From the NCBI GenBank assembly GCA_905221605.1, contig CAJNDS010001079.1, forward strand, positions 186,001 through 250,000: DNA of 64,000 nt. The letters run 5' to 3'. The position numbers and the translations under genes were made by a program. The notes under the pieces were generated by a model that made no database searches, was not told the DNA's origin, and saw only the letters and a program-made list of their open reading frames with translations. Below, one piece after another: positions 56,201-64,000 of the stretch; position 1 is the first letter of the stretch, and each line of letters begins with the position of its first letter. This stretch comes from Symbiodinium natans (Eukaryota; Sar; Dinophyceae; Suessiales; Symbiodiniaceae).

Positions 56201-59200
56201 GTTCTTCTGCGTGGGACCGAACTGGGTCTCGGGGAGGCCCGCGTTCTTCTGCGTGGGACCGAACTGGGTTTCGGGGAGGCCCGCGTTCTTCTGCGTGGGA
56301 CCGTGCCTGGTTTCGGTGGGACCCGCGTTCTTCTGCGTGGGACCGCACTGGGTTTCGGTGGGACCCGCTAAATCCCTCCGTTCTTCTGCGTGGGACCGTG
56401 CACCCCGTTTGGGTTTTACAAGGCTAATTAAGGAAAGGGGAGGGCCCCGCTGGACCACTTTTTTCGTGTAGTTGTAGCGTTGTAGTCCAAGTGTCTTTTG
56501 GTACCGCCAAGCGGTCAACCGTCCGGCTTCAACAGGAGGGGCCCAGATAGTATCGCAAGAATGCCATCAGGTAGCATGATCGAATTCTCTGCAAGAAGGG
56601 CTTCTACAATGCCTGGCAATGTCACAGCAAGGTCCGTGCAAACATCTTGGATGCTACAGCACCATTAATTCTTGGCGGCAATGTGCCCGATTGGCGTGCA
56701 AAATTCGCGGTTTCCGGCTTCGTTTTTGGGGCTGTTTTCTGGGCAGCTTTCTTCATGCCAGCAGCAGCCAGAGCACAGAATTTGCGGCCGCGCCGTGGGC
56801 GCAGTTTTGGAACCGCAGCATTTTCGTTTTGGGGGTCGTGCTTTTGGCTCCAAGTGTTTGTTTGCTTGTCGGGCTGCTTTGTCTTCCCACCCCGACGACC
56901 AGTTTTCGTCCCATTTTGGTGGTCGGGTTTCCGGCCCGTTTGGCGGGCCCAAAAAACTGACCCAGGCACAGTAAACCCTAAACCCTAAACCCCAAACCCC
57001 AAACCCTAAACCCTAAACCCTAAACCCACATGAAGATGTATGGAGGGGGGGGGACTGCGCCTCGCTCCCCAAATGCGTAAACCCAGAACCCTCCCCATAA
57101 ACCCCCAAACGACTAAAGCCCCTAAACCCTAAACCCTAAGCCCCTCTGCAAACCTCTCGTTCCTAAACTCCCGAAGCCCTAAACCCCTGAAGCACAAGCC
57201 CTAAAACCCTAAGCACAAACCCAAAACCCGAAACGCCCACAGCCCTGAACCCCTGCGCGAACCAACACAAGTCAGCTAAACCCTAAACCCTAAACCCTAA
57301 ACCCTAAACCCTAAACCCTAAACCCCTGCTGCCAAGCAGCAAGCATGGACTCATTACGCCGCTGTAGAGGGAGCCGACGCCCTCTTTGTGGATGATGGCC
57401 CTTCCGTGTTTCTGGCTAAGGGTTTAGGGTTTAGGGTTTAGGGTTTAGGGTTTAGGGTTTAGGGTTAGGGTTTAGGGTTTAGGGTTTAGGGTTTAGGGTT
57501 TAGGGTGTAGGGTTTAGGGTTTGGGGTGTAGGGTTTAGGGTTTAGGGTTCAGGGTTTCGGGTTTAGGGTTTAGGGTTTCGGGTTTAGGGTTTAGGGTTTA
57601 GGGTTTAGGGTTGAGGGTTGAGGACTGAGAATTCAGGGTTTCGGGGTATGATCCTCTAAGGCTGGGCCCTCTCCAGCCTCGGCAAAGCTGTCCCTACATA
57701 AGATCATCTTAAAACCCGGACCCTAAACCCTAAACCCTAAACCCTAAACCCTAAACCCTAAACCCTAAACCCAAAACCCTAAACCCTAAACATCTTAAGT
57801 AACCCGGGAGCTGAATGGCCTGAAACATCCTAAGGGCCAGGTATGTGCAGTTTTCTTAGCCCTGCTTACAGGAGCTTTGGATTAGGGTTCTACTGACCCT
57901 ACTTGGAGGTTCATGGTACTTGCTAACCAGTTATAAGTGTACCTGTACTTATAACCATATTAGGGCACTTAAGGGGCCTATAAGTGGGTCATAAGTACAA
58001 TTGCATTTGGTCAATAAGTACCATGAACCTCCAAGTAAACCCTAAAACCTAAACTACGCTCATGCTCTGTAATGAAAACAGCCAAGAAGCCTCAGAACAA
58101 CTCGTTGATATAACCCTTAAACCCTAGACCCTAAACCCATACACTTATATGTAAGAACGGCCCACACCTCGGATCCGAAGAAAAGAAGGGTAAGGGACCA
58201 CACAAAGGGCCCAGGGTTCCAACCGAAGACTCCTGTTAAAGGCCCTGCTGGGCTTTGGGTTTAGGGTTTAGGGTTTAGGGTTTAGGGTTTCGGGTTTAGG
58301 GTTTCGGGTTTAGGGCTTCGGGTTTCGGGTGTAGGGTTTAGGGCTTCGGGCTTGAGGAGCTGGGGTTTCTGGTTTAGCAAGGTCTGGGGCACCCCAGAAG
58401 GAGATCATCACGTAAAGAATTGACTATATGAGTTTGAGAGCCTTTCCTTGGGGACGAAATGAACCCTAAGATTGGGGTCATATACCCATAACTACTATAA
58501 CTCCCATTAAGGTATATGAGCCATAAACCCTAAACCCTAAACCCTAAACCTTAAACCCTAAACCCTAAACCCTAGCCCTAAACCCTAAACCCTAAACACT
58601 AAACCCTTTTAGGGTTCATTTTGTCCCCAAGCTTGGCCCTAACTCCAAAGAACTTCCAAGACCTGTGACCCCGAACCAGCTGGATACGTTGCTTTAGTGG
58701 ATCGGCCTTATAAACTTGGCTGCACTTAGGAGGGTAGCTAAAAATTCAAAACTTTAGCTGCCTGATTAAGAAACCCAACAAACCCAAAAAGGCTAAGGAT
58801 CTAAAGTTACAGTAAAGCAAAAAAGAGTAAACAACCCCAATGGCCCAAACTGATTTGTTCCGGTTTAGGGTTTAGGGTTTAGGGTTTAGGGTTTAGAATT
58901 TAGGGTTTAGGGTTTAGGGCTTAGGTTTTTGGGGTTTAGAGTTTGAAAATGAGAGTTCAACCCTTAAAGGCACTAAATCCTCAGCCCCTAAACACCCTGA
59001 ACCCTAAACCCTAAACCCTAAACCCTAAACACCCTCAACCCCGGCCTCATCCCGCGCACCAGAGACTGGCCATGTAGCGCCTGGCGCGTGCGCACGGTGT
59101 CCTGAGGCCGGGCATCTTGCGGCGACCCAAGTCCTAAATGTTTAGGGTTTAGGGTTTAGGGTTTAGGGTGTAGGGTTTAGGGTTTAGGGCTTAGGGATTA

Positions 59201-59818
59201 GGGTTTAGGGTTTAGGGTTTAGGGCAAACACAAAAAACTTAAACACCCTAGTCCCCTGCAACTTCTTGAGTCCTATAACCCTAGAACCCCGAAAGCCTCT
59301 TAAACCCAAAGACCCGACACTTCTAAGCCTGCTAAACCCTTAACCCTGAACTCTAACCCCGCGTAGAATACCTTGGACAGTCCCGATATGCCTATGCAAA
59401 TGGCCACGAAATAGCCCTAAACCCTGAACCCTGGAACCCGACCCCCAGCTTTCGAATTTGAAGATTTAGGGCTCAGGGTTAAGGGTTAAGGGCAACTCTG
59501 GGACCGCGGGCTTAGGGTAGCTTCTGGGAAAAGAGCTTCAGGGGACCAATTTCCCCCCCCCCCCCCCCACCCCCCAAACTCCCCACTCCTAAACAGCAAC
59601 TGTCCAAGATACAGTTGTGTTCAACCCTCAACTCCCCTAAACCCTAAACCCTAAACCCTAAACCCTAAACCCTAAACCCTAAACACCAAACCCTCAATCC
59701 TGAACCCTAAAACCTTTGTGTGGCCCGGAAGCAACCCAAGCCTGTTCTGCCGTGTGGCCAAGGGATGCAGCAAGAGCGTGCCGACCACTCCACCAGCCCA
59801 ACCAGATGCGAAGTCCAT
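47241..59818 (-). CDS. Mitochondrial carrier (SLC25-type), complete 11-exon gene, gene-level entry
   Basis: Eleven minus-strand exons (listed separately) join in phase into 240 codons plus TAG; exon lengths sum to 723 bases. The protein has the three-fold carrier repeat: signatures P19-L-D-x-x-R-x-R-Q, P99-V-E-x-x-K-x-R-x-Q and P175-I-E-x-x-R-x-R-Y-Q, each preceded by a Gly/Ala-rich helix and followed by a helix after E-G-x-x-x-L-Y-x-G or its counterpart. Carriers exchange metabolites across the mitochondrial inner membrane. P-V-E-L-I-K in repeat 2 recalls the basic amino acid/acylcarnitine subgroup, but the substrate is unknown. 240 residues is shorter than the usual 290-310; the loops between repeats are short. 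Six donors are GC, four GT, all acceptors AG. Confidence 0.88.
47289..47350 (-). repeat. Carrier intron 10: 62 bases of TTTAGGG
   Basis: On the sense strand: GTTCGGGG, seven TTTAGGG units, TTTAG. GT lies at the exon edge; the AG comes from the heptamer. Removing exactly these 62 bases keeps the frame. Confidence 0.75.
47351..47453 (-). CDS. Carrier exon 10 (third repeat, helix 6)
   Basis: 103 bases; YREVARHVYHSRGLAGFYLG then WRTCLLQLGTWEIF. G-L-x-G-F-Y-x-G-W is the matrix-helix motif of carriers. Confidence 0.88.
47454..47583. mobile_element. Introner-like MITE forming carrier intron 9, filled with telomere repeats
   Basis: 130 bp with perfect 14-bp inverted ends CTTGGTAGCCCAGT and ACTGGGCTACCAAG, flanked by GTAC on both sides (47450-47453 and 47584-47587). 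Between the ends are about 14 TTTAGGG units. On the gene strand the intron is one GTAC copy plus the element: GTAC starts it (GT donor) and CCAAG ends it (AG acceptor). Splicing leaves one GTAC and restores TSYREVA in frame. Confidence 0.88.
47588..47631 (-). CDS. Carrier exon 9 (third signature)
   Basis: 44 bases, acceptor GCCAAG; with exon 8 it reads IYPIEIVRIRYQGEAHW, a canonical P-x-E-x-x-R-x-R-Y-Q signature. Confidence 0.88.
47962..48064. mobile_element. MITE, CTTGAAGGTTCATGGGTGG family
   Basis: GCTTGAAGGTTCATGGGTGG and GAACCCATGAACCTTCAAGT are inverted ends; the element lies in carrier intron 8. Confidence 0.85.
48275..48349 (-). CDS. Carrier exon 8 (helix 5)
   Basis: 75 bases, acceptor CTAGTCCAG, donor GTGGCC. 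YLSSAAAGVVAAPAGWTSIY is the Ala/Gly-rich odd-numbered helix before the third signature. Confidence 0.85.
48354..48443. mobile_element. Dispersed 95-bp repeat, copy 2, next to a splice acceptor
   Basis: Shares ACTAGTTCATGGTTGGGATAG and the following 70 bp with 42116-42215. It ends five bases from carrier exon 8. Confidence 0.75.
48641..48740. mobile_element. MITE, TTGGGATG-TTCCCC family
   Basis: TTGGGACGTTCCCCTTA and TAAGGGAAAACATCTCAA. Homology to 52122-52232 continues past the right end into AACCAAGTAGGGTCCCTAAA. Confidence 0.8.
48960..49038 (+). repeat. TTTAGGG tract
   Basis: About 11 heptamers, in carrier intron 7. Confidence 0.95.
49663..50151. repeat. Degenerate block repeated about 2.5 times
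   Basis: GATCGTTTTTTGTTGTTGTT...GCGCTCTCGCCTAGGCGCGGGC at 49663-49772 recurs in altered form at 50041-50151, with a weaker third copy near 49810. AT-richer than its surroundings and without telomere units; nature unknown. Confidence 0.65.
50389..50475 (-). CDS. Carrier exon 7 (helix 4)
   Basis: 87 bases, acceptor AAGCCTCCAG, donor GTAGGC. HRAGRGLPLLLLRDGPATF carries the R-G-x-x-x-x-L-L-R-D-G-P-A-T motif of even-numbered carrier helices. Confidence 0.85.
50765..50900 (+). repeat. TTTAGGG tract
   Basis: About 19 perfect heptamers, carrier intron 6. Confidence 0.97.
51001..51173 (+). repeat. 90-bp tandem duplication
   Basis: GAGCCCATGGG...AAAGAAGTTGGGGTTTAGGG...GGTTAAAGCT begins at 51001 and 51091. 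It mixes unique and telomere-like sequence. Confidence 0.85.
51482..51519 (-). CDS. Carrier exon 6 (matrix loop)
   Basis: 38 bases, acceptor GACTCCATAG, GC donor, reading FKELAHAKVRSVT. The loop is not conserved in the family; the call rests on phase with both neighbours and position. Confidence 0.5.
51675..51754 (+). repeat. TTTAGGG tract
   Basis: About 11 heptamers. Confidence 0.95.
52122..52232. mobile_element. MITE, TTGGGATG-TTCCCC family
   Basis: TTGGGATGGTCCCACTTAT and GAGGGAACATCCCAA; internal ACAGTCCTTTATAGGG and ATGAAGGACTGTTAG. Confidence 0.85.
52480..52567 (-). CDS. Carrier exon 5 (helix 3 and second signature)
   Basis: 88 bases, acceptor GGGCTTGAG, GC donor. ASAAGALGGAVLAPVELIKS then RSQI: a Gly/Ala-rich helix followed by P-V-E-L-I-K-x-R-x-Q. 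This exon identified the gene. Confidence 0.9.
53281..53346 (+). repeat. Variant heptamer array GGGTTCA
   Basis: Ten identical TTCAGGG units followed by normal TTTAGGG. Confidence 0.95.
53804..53910. mobile_element. MITE, CTTGGTAGCCCAGT family
   Basis: CTGGGTAGCCCAG and CTGGGCTACTAAG ends; TTGAACCAAGGG inside as in other members. In carrier intron 4. Confidence 0.75.
54285..54325 (-). CDS. Carrier exon 4 (helix 2)
   Basis: 41 bases, acceptor CATTGGGAG, GC donor; reads VTLCTHAQLQKLL after the Gly shared with exon 3. Phase closes on both sides. Confidence 0.65.
55371..55792. repeat. 422-bp direct duplication, copy A
   Basis: Matches 56549-56970 with no indel and only about six substitutions. 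Plus-strand frame HDRILCKKGFYNAWQ... is open from 55395 to 55897, but all six frames are open here. Lies in carrier intron 3. Confidence 0.95.
55986..56410. repeat. 42-bp minisatellite, about 10 units
   Basis: CGTTCTTCTGCGTGGGACCG recurs every 42 bp (14 codons), so five of six frames stay open. Lies between the two 422-bp copies. Confidence 0.95.
56549..56970. repeat. 422-bp direct duplication, copy B
   Basis: Second copy; preceded by a purine-rich AACAGGAGGGG and followed directly by CCCTAAA units. With copy A it could be the terminal repeats of a small retroelement, but the copies do not start with TG. Confidence 0.95.
57333..57415 (-). CDS. Carrier exon 3 (first repeat matrix helix)
   Basis: 83 bases, acceptor AAACCCTTAG, GC donor. 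RAIIHKEGVGSLYSGVMSPC is the E-G-x-x-x-L-Y-x-G-x-x-x-P motif. The plus strand is also open here and is rejected. Confidence 0.88.
57417..57610 (+). repeat. TTTAGGG tract with variants
   Basis: About 27 heptamers; TTTCGGG and GTTCAGG variants at the right end. It begins two bases upstream of carrier exon 3 on the gene strand. Confidence 0.95.
57900..58037. mobile_element. MITE, ACTTGGAGGTTCATGG family
   Basis: TACTTGGAGGTTCATGGTAC and GTACCATGAACCTCCAAGTA: 20-bp perfect inverted ends; carrier intron 2. Confidence 0.92.
58446..58632. mobile_element. MITE with CCCTAAA filling
   Basis: CTTGGGGACGAAATGAACCC and GGGTTCATTTTGTCCCCAAG are inverted ends; between them about 13 CCCTAAA units directly next to the right arm. 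A lone right arm of this family lies near 41875. Confidence 0.82.
59046..59101 (-). CDS. Carrier exon 2 (first signature)
   Basis: 56 bases, acceptor CCGGCCTCAG, GC donor. DTVRTRQALHGQSLVRGM completes HPL from exon 1 to H-P-L-D-T-V-R-T-R-Q. Confidence 0.88.
59759..59818 (-). CDS. Carrier exon 1 (start, helix 1)
   Basis: 60 bases from ATG: MDFASGWAGGVVGTLLLHPL, a typical first carrier helix (A-G-x-x-A-G-x-x-x-x-x-x-x-H-P). GC donor follows. No N-terminal targeting extension, as is normal for carriers. Confidence 0.88.
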
Positions 59819-60454
59819 GGCACCAGGAGGCGACGGCTGCCGGCTTAGCGCTTAAGGCAGCGATGGGCAACGATTTGGGGTTTACCCTAACCCTAAACCC
59901 TAAAACCCTAAAACCCTAAAACCCTAAAACCCTAAAACCCAAAAACCCTAAAACCCTAAACTCAGGGTTTTGGCGATGTCTCTGTGGTGAGCGTATCGAG
60001 GCTTTGTGGGGGCCAGCAGCACCAACGACCAGCAGAGAAAGCTGCGGCGCGGCCACGCCAACCATCCTTCATGGGTTCCCCTACAACCCCCCCCACCCCC
60101 CCCTGTACAGGGTTTGGGGTTTGGGTTTGGGGGTTGGGTTTGGGGTTTAGGGGTTTAGGGTTTAAGGCTTAAAAGGCTTGCAGCGTGAAGCCGCGTCCTC
60201 GGAAAGGTAGGAGTTCAAGGGACGAAAGGAGGGACCCTTATAGGATTCAGGGTTTAGGGTTTAAGGTTTAGGGTTTAGGGTTTAGGGTTTAGGGTATGGG
60301 GAAGGGACCTTAGGGATTCTTTAGGGTTCTTTAGGGGCTACTCAGGCCCTCCTTGTACCCCTTGAGGAATGCTGTTTCTGTCCGCTCCTTCGCGTTTCGT
60401 GTCTCGCACCATCCACTTCAGAAGCAACGGCACTCAGACTTAGGGTTTAGGGTT

Positions 60455-60625
60455 TAGGGTTTATAAGGTTTAGGGTTTACAGGGTTTAGGTTTTATAGAG
60501 TTTATAGGGTTTATAGGATTTATAGGGTTTATAGGGTTTATAGAGTTTATAGGGTTTATATGGGTTTATATAGGGTTTATATAGGGTTTATAGGGTTTCT
60601 AGGGTTTGTAGGGTTTATAGGGTTT
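60455..60625 (+). repeat. TTTATAGGG nonamer array
   Basis: About 15 copies of a nonamer that is TTTAGGG with TA inserted; related stretches at 3645-3720 and 17630-17830. Confidence 0.88.
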
Positions 60626-61124
60626 AGGTTTTAGGTCGGAGCCGCTCGGAAGCAAAAAACCACAGCCGCAATAACATCTCCAAAGTCTTACTTTGGGGGC
60701 TGTGGTCTTCCGGCCCCGAAACGATGACAAGGAAGGTTGCTAACCGGCTGACCCGTGCAAGAGCATCTGTGGCAGACCGGCTCTGAGATTTCGAGGCCGC
60801 TCTTGATGACGCATCGGGTTCAGGGTTGTTTAGGGTTTAGGGTTCAGGGCCTAGGGCTTCGGGTTTATGATCTACGGTTGTAAGGCTTGCCCCCCAAAGC
60901 CCCTACATCCCAAAAACCCCAGAAGCCGAACCCTGTAAACCCCAACTCCCCGGATTCGGAATGGAGTGGGTTTAGGGTTTAGGGTTTCGGGTTTAGGGGG
61001 GCTGGGTCGTATTCCCCGATACTCCTTGCCCGAGCCCCCGAGATTTCTGGGCTTGCTTATGGCCTCAGAGGGCAAGCTTGGCCCCTAGCCCTAAACCCTA
61101 AACCCTAAAACTCTAAACCCTAGT

Positions 61125-61231
61125 TGGGGGTGCGGCTGCCTGATCTCGGAACCTCCGCTTGAAACGGCTGGCAAAGCCGAGGGTGTAGGGCGACTTGGTA
61201 AGAGACGAACCAGCATCCCACAGCGATTCAA
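61125..61231 (-). CDS. Candidate exon, unknown function
   Basis: About 35 codons after a TTTAG acceptor: ESLWDAGSSLTKSPYTLGFA then SRFKRRFRDQAAAP. Ordinary composition, same strand as the genes, but no family recognised and it could be chance. Confidence 0.3.
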
Positions 61232-63016
61232 CTAAACCCCCGTAAGTTCTAGCTTTAGGGTTTAGGGTTTAGGGTTTAGGGTTTAGGGTTTAGGGTTTAG
61301 GGTTAGGGTTCAGGGTTCAGGGTTCAGGGATTCCCACCCAATGCAAAACACCTGAACCCCTTCACACTCTAATTAGCCTTAGCTTAAACTCTTTAACTTT
61401 AATAAAGCCCTAAGATTACACACGTGCCAGGGTTCTGACGAGGGATTGAGGGGTCTCCTTCCTATACCCGAACTAAACCCCAAACCCCAAACCCTAAACC
61501 CTACCGAAACCCCAAAACCTATACCCGAAACCCGAAACCCTAACGAGTTTTGGGGTTCAGGGGGTTCGGGACTGTCCCCTACCCTGAGCCCTAAGACGTC
61601 CACGAAGCATGCAACGAAAACCGCCCGAGTCGCCCCAAAAATGCTTGCAGGAGCTACGTGCATTTCACTGGTATTTGGGTCCCGGGACGTCTGCCGGGGA
61701 AACTGATACTCTTGTAAGGGACTAACGGAGGGACGCTTGCAAGCGACCTTAGGGATGGGGTTATTTGGGGGGGGGGGGGGCGAATTAGGTATATAGGGGC
61801 TATATCTTTGGTATATATATATATATATCAGGGGAATATAGGGGAACAAGATTAAGGCCCCCCCTAAACCCTAAACCCTAAACCCTAGACCCTAAACCCC
61901 AAACCCTAAACCCTAAATCCTTTCTAGAAGTCCCTCCTTAGACCCCTAAACTCTTGCATCCTCTTGTGAGGGAACGCCGGAGGTCGACTCCATTGCGGCG
62001 GCGCTCGGCCCGGTTTCCCCTTTAGGTAGGGGTTTAGGGTTTAGGGTTTAGGGTTTAGGGTTTAGGGTTTAGGGTTTAAGCTGAGGGTTTAGGGTTTAAT
62101 TAGGGTTTAAGTTTTAGGGCATAGGGCTTCACAGCCCTCAGGGTCTAGGGCTTTGGTTCATAAGGCCGCTAGAAGCCCCAAGCCATAAACCCCAAACCCA
62201 ATTCAAGCTCCGTTTCTTGGGCCATCTTGGTGGAAGGGTATGACGTTTGGGCTCCAACAGCTGTGCAAGTGGGTTTAGGGGTGAAAGCTTTAAAACCTAA
62301 GCCCGAAAGGTGTAGAGTTCAGGACGTTGTGTCATCTAGGGCCTAGAGGGCTTGCATTTCGTTCGGGTTGGATCAGTATGGGGGACACAGCAGTCGAAAG
62401 GCAACAGAGTTACAGGGTTTAGAGCTGAGGGCTTAGGATTTAGGGCCTTTAGGCGCTGCGACTCCGTGCATCAACGCCATGCCCGCATGGACTCGAAGAT
62501 TACAAGCGTGCAGGATATTTGGAAGCTCGAACGAATTAGGCATGTTCCTTAGTGCACGCCGGCAGATCTAAACCCCAAACCCGCTTGTTGCACATCTATG
62601 AGACAATCGCAGAAGTTCTTCGGGTTTAGAGACTCACAGCCAACGCTCGACCCTTCTTACATACTTCAAGCCTAGGAACATATTAGAACCTGTTCCCTGG
62701 GTTGCATACCCTCTTGAACCCAATTCACTTAAGAACCCTAGAAAAAAAGGTTCAAAGGAGGACGCGTTCAAGAGGGCTCCCCGGCAAGGCATCGCGGGCC
62801 CAAACCCCTGAAACCCTAAGATCCCTAGGTCTCTAGGGTTCAAGAAGGACGGCGCAGAAGGGCTCAGGGTTTAGGGTTTAGGGGTTAGGGGTTAGGGGTT
62901 TAGGGTTTAGGGTTTGGAATTGCAAGGGAAGCTAGCCACCGTCGGCTTGTTCCGGGTTCAGGGCTTTGAGGGTTCGGGTTGAGAGGCTCATGAGCCTTAA
63001 CTTAGCTGGGGGGTTT

Positions 63017-63092
63017 AGGGCTTCGGGTTTAGGGTTTAGGGTTTAGGGTTTAGGGTTTAGGGTTTAGGGTTTAGGGTTTAGGGTTTAGGGTT
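63017..63092 (+). repeat. TTTAGGG tract
   Basis: About 10 heptamers. Confidence 0.95.
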
Positions 63093-63531
63093 TGAGGGTC
63101 AAGCCACAACTGCCAGGGGGAACACTTACGAGGGTAAATGTCGTGGCTACTTGGTTACATAGGACGCTATAAGGTCCTGAGGTGTTTATCTAGGGGAATC
63201 AGACGAAGTGTCCCTTCTATCCCTTTACAAAAGAAATCTTCTGGGAATGAGCAACCAAGGAATTTCGCTTCTTCAGGATGAACGACGACTTCCCACCCTC
63301 AACCCTCAACCTGCCAAGAAACCGCAGCAATCTAACCGTAAACAAGCTATATGTGTATATGCATATACACAATGCACAGTACACATGAGGTCTTTCATTA
63401 TTATCATATAGAAAGCCTCCCTTAGAACCCCCGAGAGGTCAAAACAAAAAGATGCCGGGAGGCCCATGCCACGGAAGAAGCCGGGCAAGCCGTGCTGCTT
63501 GTAGATGTGCTGGCAGACCTCCGGTGTACAT

Positions 63532-63773
63532 CTTGGTAGCCCCGGTGACCATCTTCAAATGAAGGGTACACCTTTTGGGTGGTTAGTTACTCTATAAGTA
63601 GAGGATAGGATTAGGGAGACCCTTGGGGACATAGACCCTCTGAATAAGGTCCCTGTTGAAGAGAGCCAGAAGAAGGTTAAGAAGGGTTCCCTTTTAAGGG
63701 CCCCCCTTCTCCTACCTAGGAATAAGGGAACAATGAACCCAAGAAGGGCAAGGGGTGCCACAGGGCTACCAAG
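63532..63773. mobile_element. MITE, CTTGGTAGCCCAGT family, long copy
   Basis: CTTGGTAGCCCCGGTGACC and GGTGCCACAGGGCTACCAAG ends, ACAT/ATAT flanks, and a CCTAGGAATAAGGGAAC segment of another family inside. Confidence 0.8.
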
Positions 63774-64000
63774 ATATGGTAGTTGTCTAACCATTCCTGT
63801 TTCTAAGATGACCCCTTCGTGTCCTTATAACACCCATAATAGGGCTCCCTGACTAGTAAAAGACGGACCAAGAGACTCTAAAACCCAAAACCCCAAACTC
63901 TGAACCCAAACCCTAAACCTCAAACTCGCCTGTTATGCTTTACCTACCTCTGGAGTAGACCCAGAAAAAAAGTATATACTTTTTAGGTATAAGTAGCTAG

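Larger units (their letters stand above)
59819..64000. other. Region upstream of the carrier gene, repeats and unassigned islands
   Basis: TTTAGGG tracts, a TTTATAGGG array (60455-60625), a G-run and MITEs separate islands with short open frames on both strands. None could be assigned. The carrier promoter should lie just above 59,818; no element is recognisable. Confidence 0.5.

Noticed and set aside
57327-57420. Plus-strand exon (AAKQQAWTHYAAVEGADALF)
   Set aside because: Opposite strand carries carrier exon 3 with E-G-x-x-x-L-Y-x-G and fits the phase of both neighbours.
1-64000. tRNA, rRNA, U-snRNA or dinoflagellate spliced-leader genes
   Set aside because: No cloverleaf with intact A and B boxes, no rRNA motif and no CCGTAGCCATTTTGGCTCAAG-like sequence was found by eye; a covariance-model scan would be decisive.

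Overview
The window looks like nuclear DNA of a eukaryote with plant-type telomere repeats, most likely a dinoflagellate. Four things point there. TTTAGGG/CCCTAAA tracts are scattered through almost all of it in both orientations. Two recognisable genes are cut into exons of 30 to about 100 bases, and many introns begin with GC instead of GT. Both genes lie on the same strand. Fragments of retroelement reverse transcriptase/RNase H are present. No dinoflagellate spliced leader was seen, so the organism call is an inference.

Layout from high to low coordinates, following the minus strand. 59,819-64,000 holds repeats and MITEs upstream of the first gene. 47,241-59,818 is a complete mitochondrial carrier (SLC25-type) gene: 11 exons, all phases compatible, 240 codons plus stop, with three P-x-[DE]-x-x-[KR] signatures at residues 19, 99 and 175. 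45,010-47,240 is a short intergenic region with a 64-bp tandem repeat. About 12,555-45,007 is one very long glutamate-cysteine ligase gene (eukaryotic GCLC/Gsh1 type), read from about 20 short exons spread over more than 30 kb; its 5' and 3' ends are not fully resolved. 2,416-12,540 holds telomere-type repeats with no gene I can name. 1-2,415 is a 327-bp satellite array.

The introns hold nearly everything else: telomere-like heptamer tracts, several MITE families, an AT-rich 1.7-kb foldback transposon with a Cys-rich reading frame, a tyrosine-recombinase-like fragment, two RNase H/RT fragments, a 422-bp direct duplication flanking a 42-bp minisatellite, and homogenised repeat variants.

The most interesting observation is in the carrier gene. 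Its ninth intron is exactly one MITE: 14-bp perfect inverted ends and a GTAC target duplication that supplies the GT donor, with the element's own end supplying the AG acceptor. The MITE is filled with telomere heptamers. The tenth intron is 62 bases of almost pure TTTAGGG whose own unit supplies the AG. Telomere-type repeats are therefore acting as intron filling, and in places as splice sites, in an introner-like process. Everything was read by eye; splice sites, phases and homology rest on motif recognition and need transcript data.
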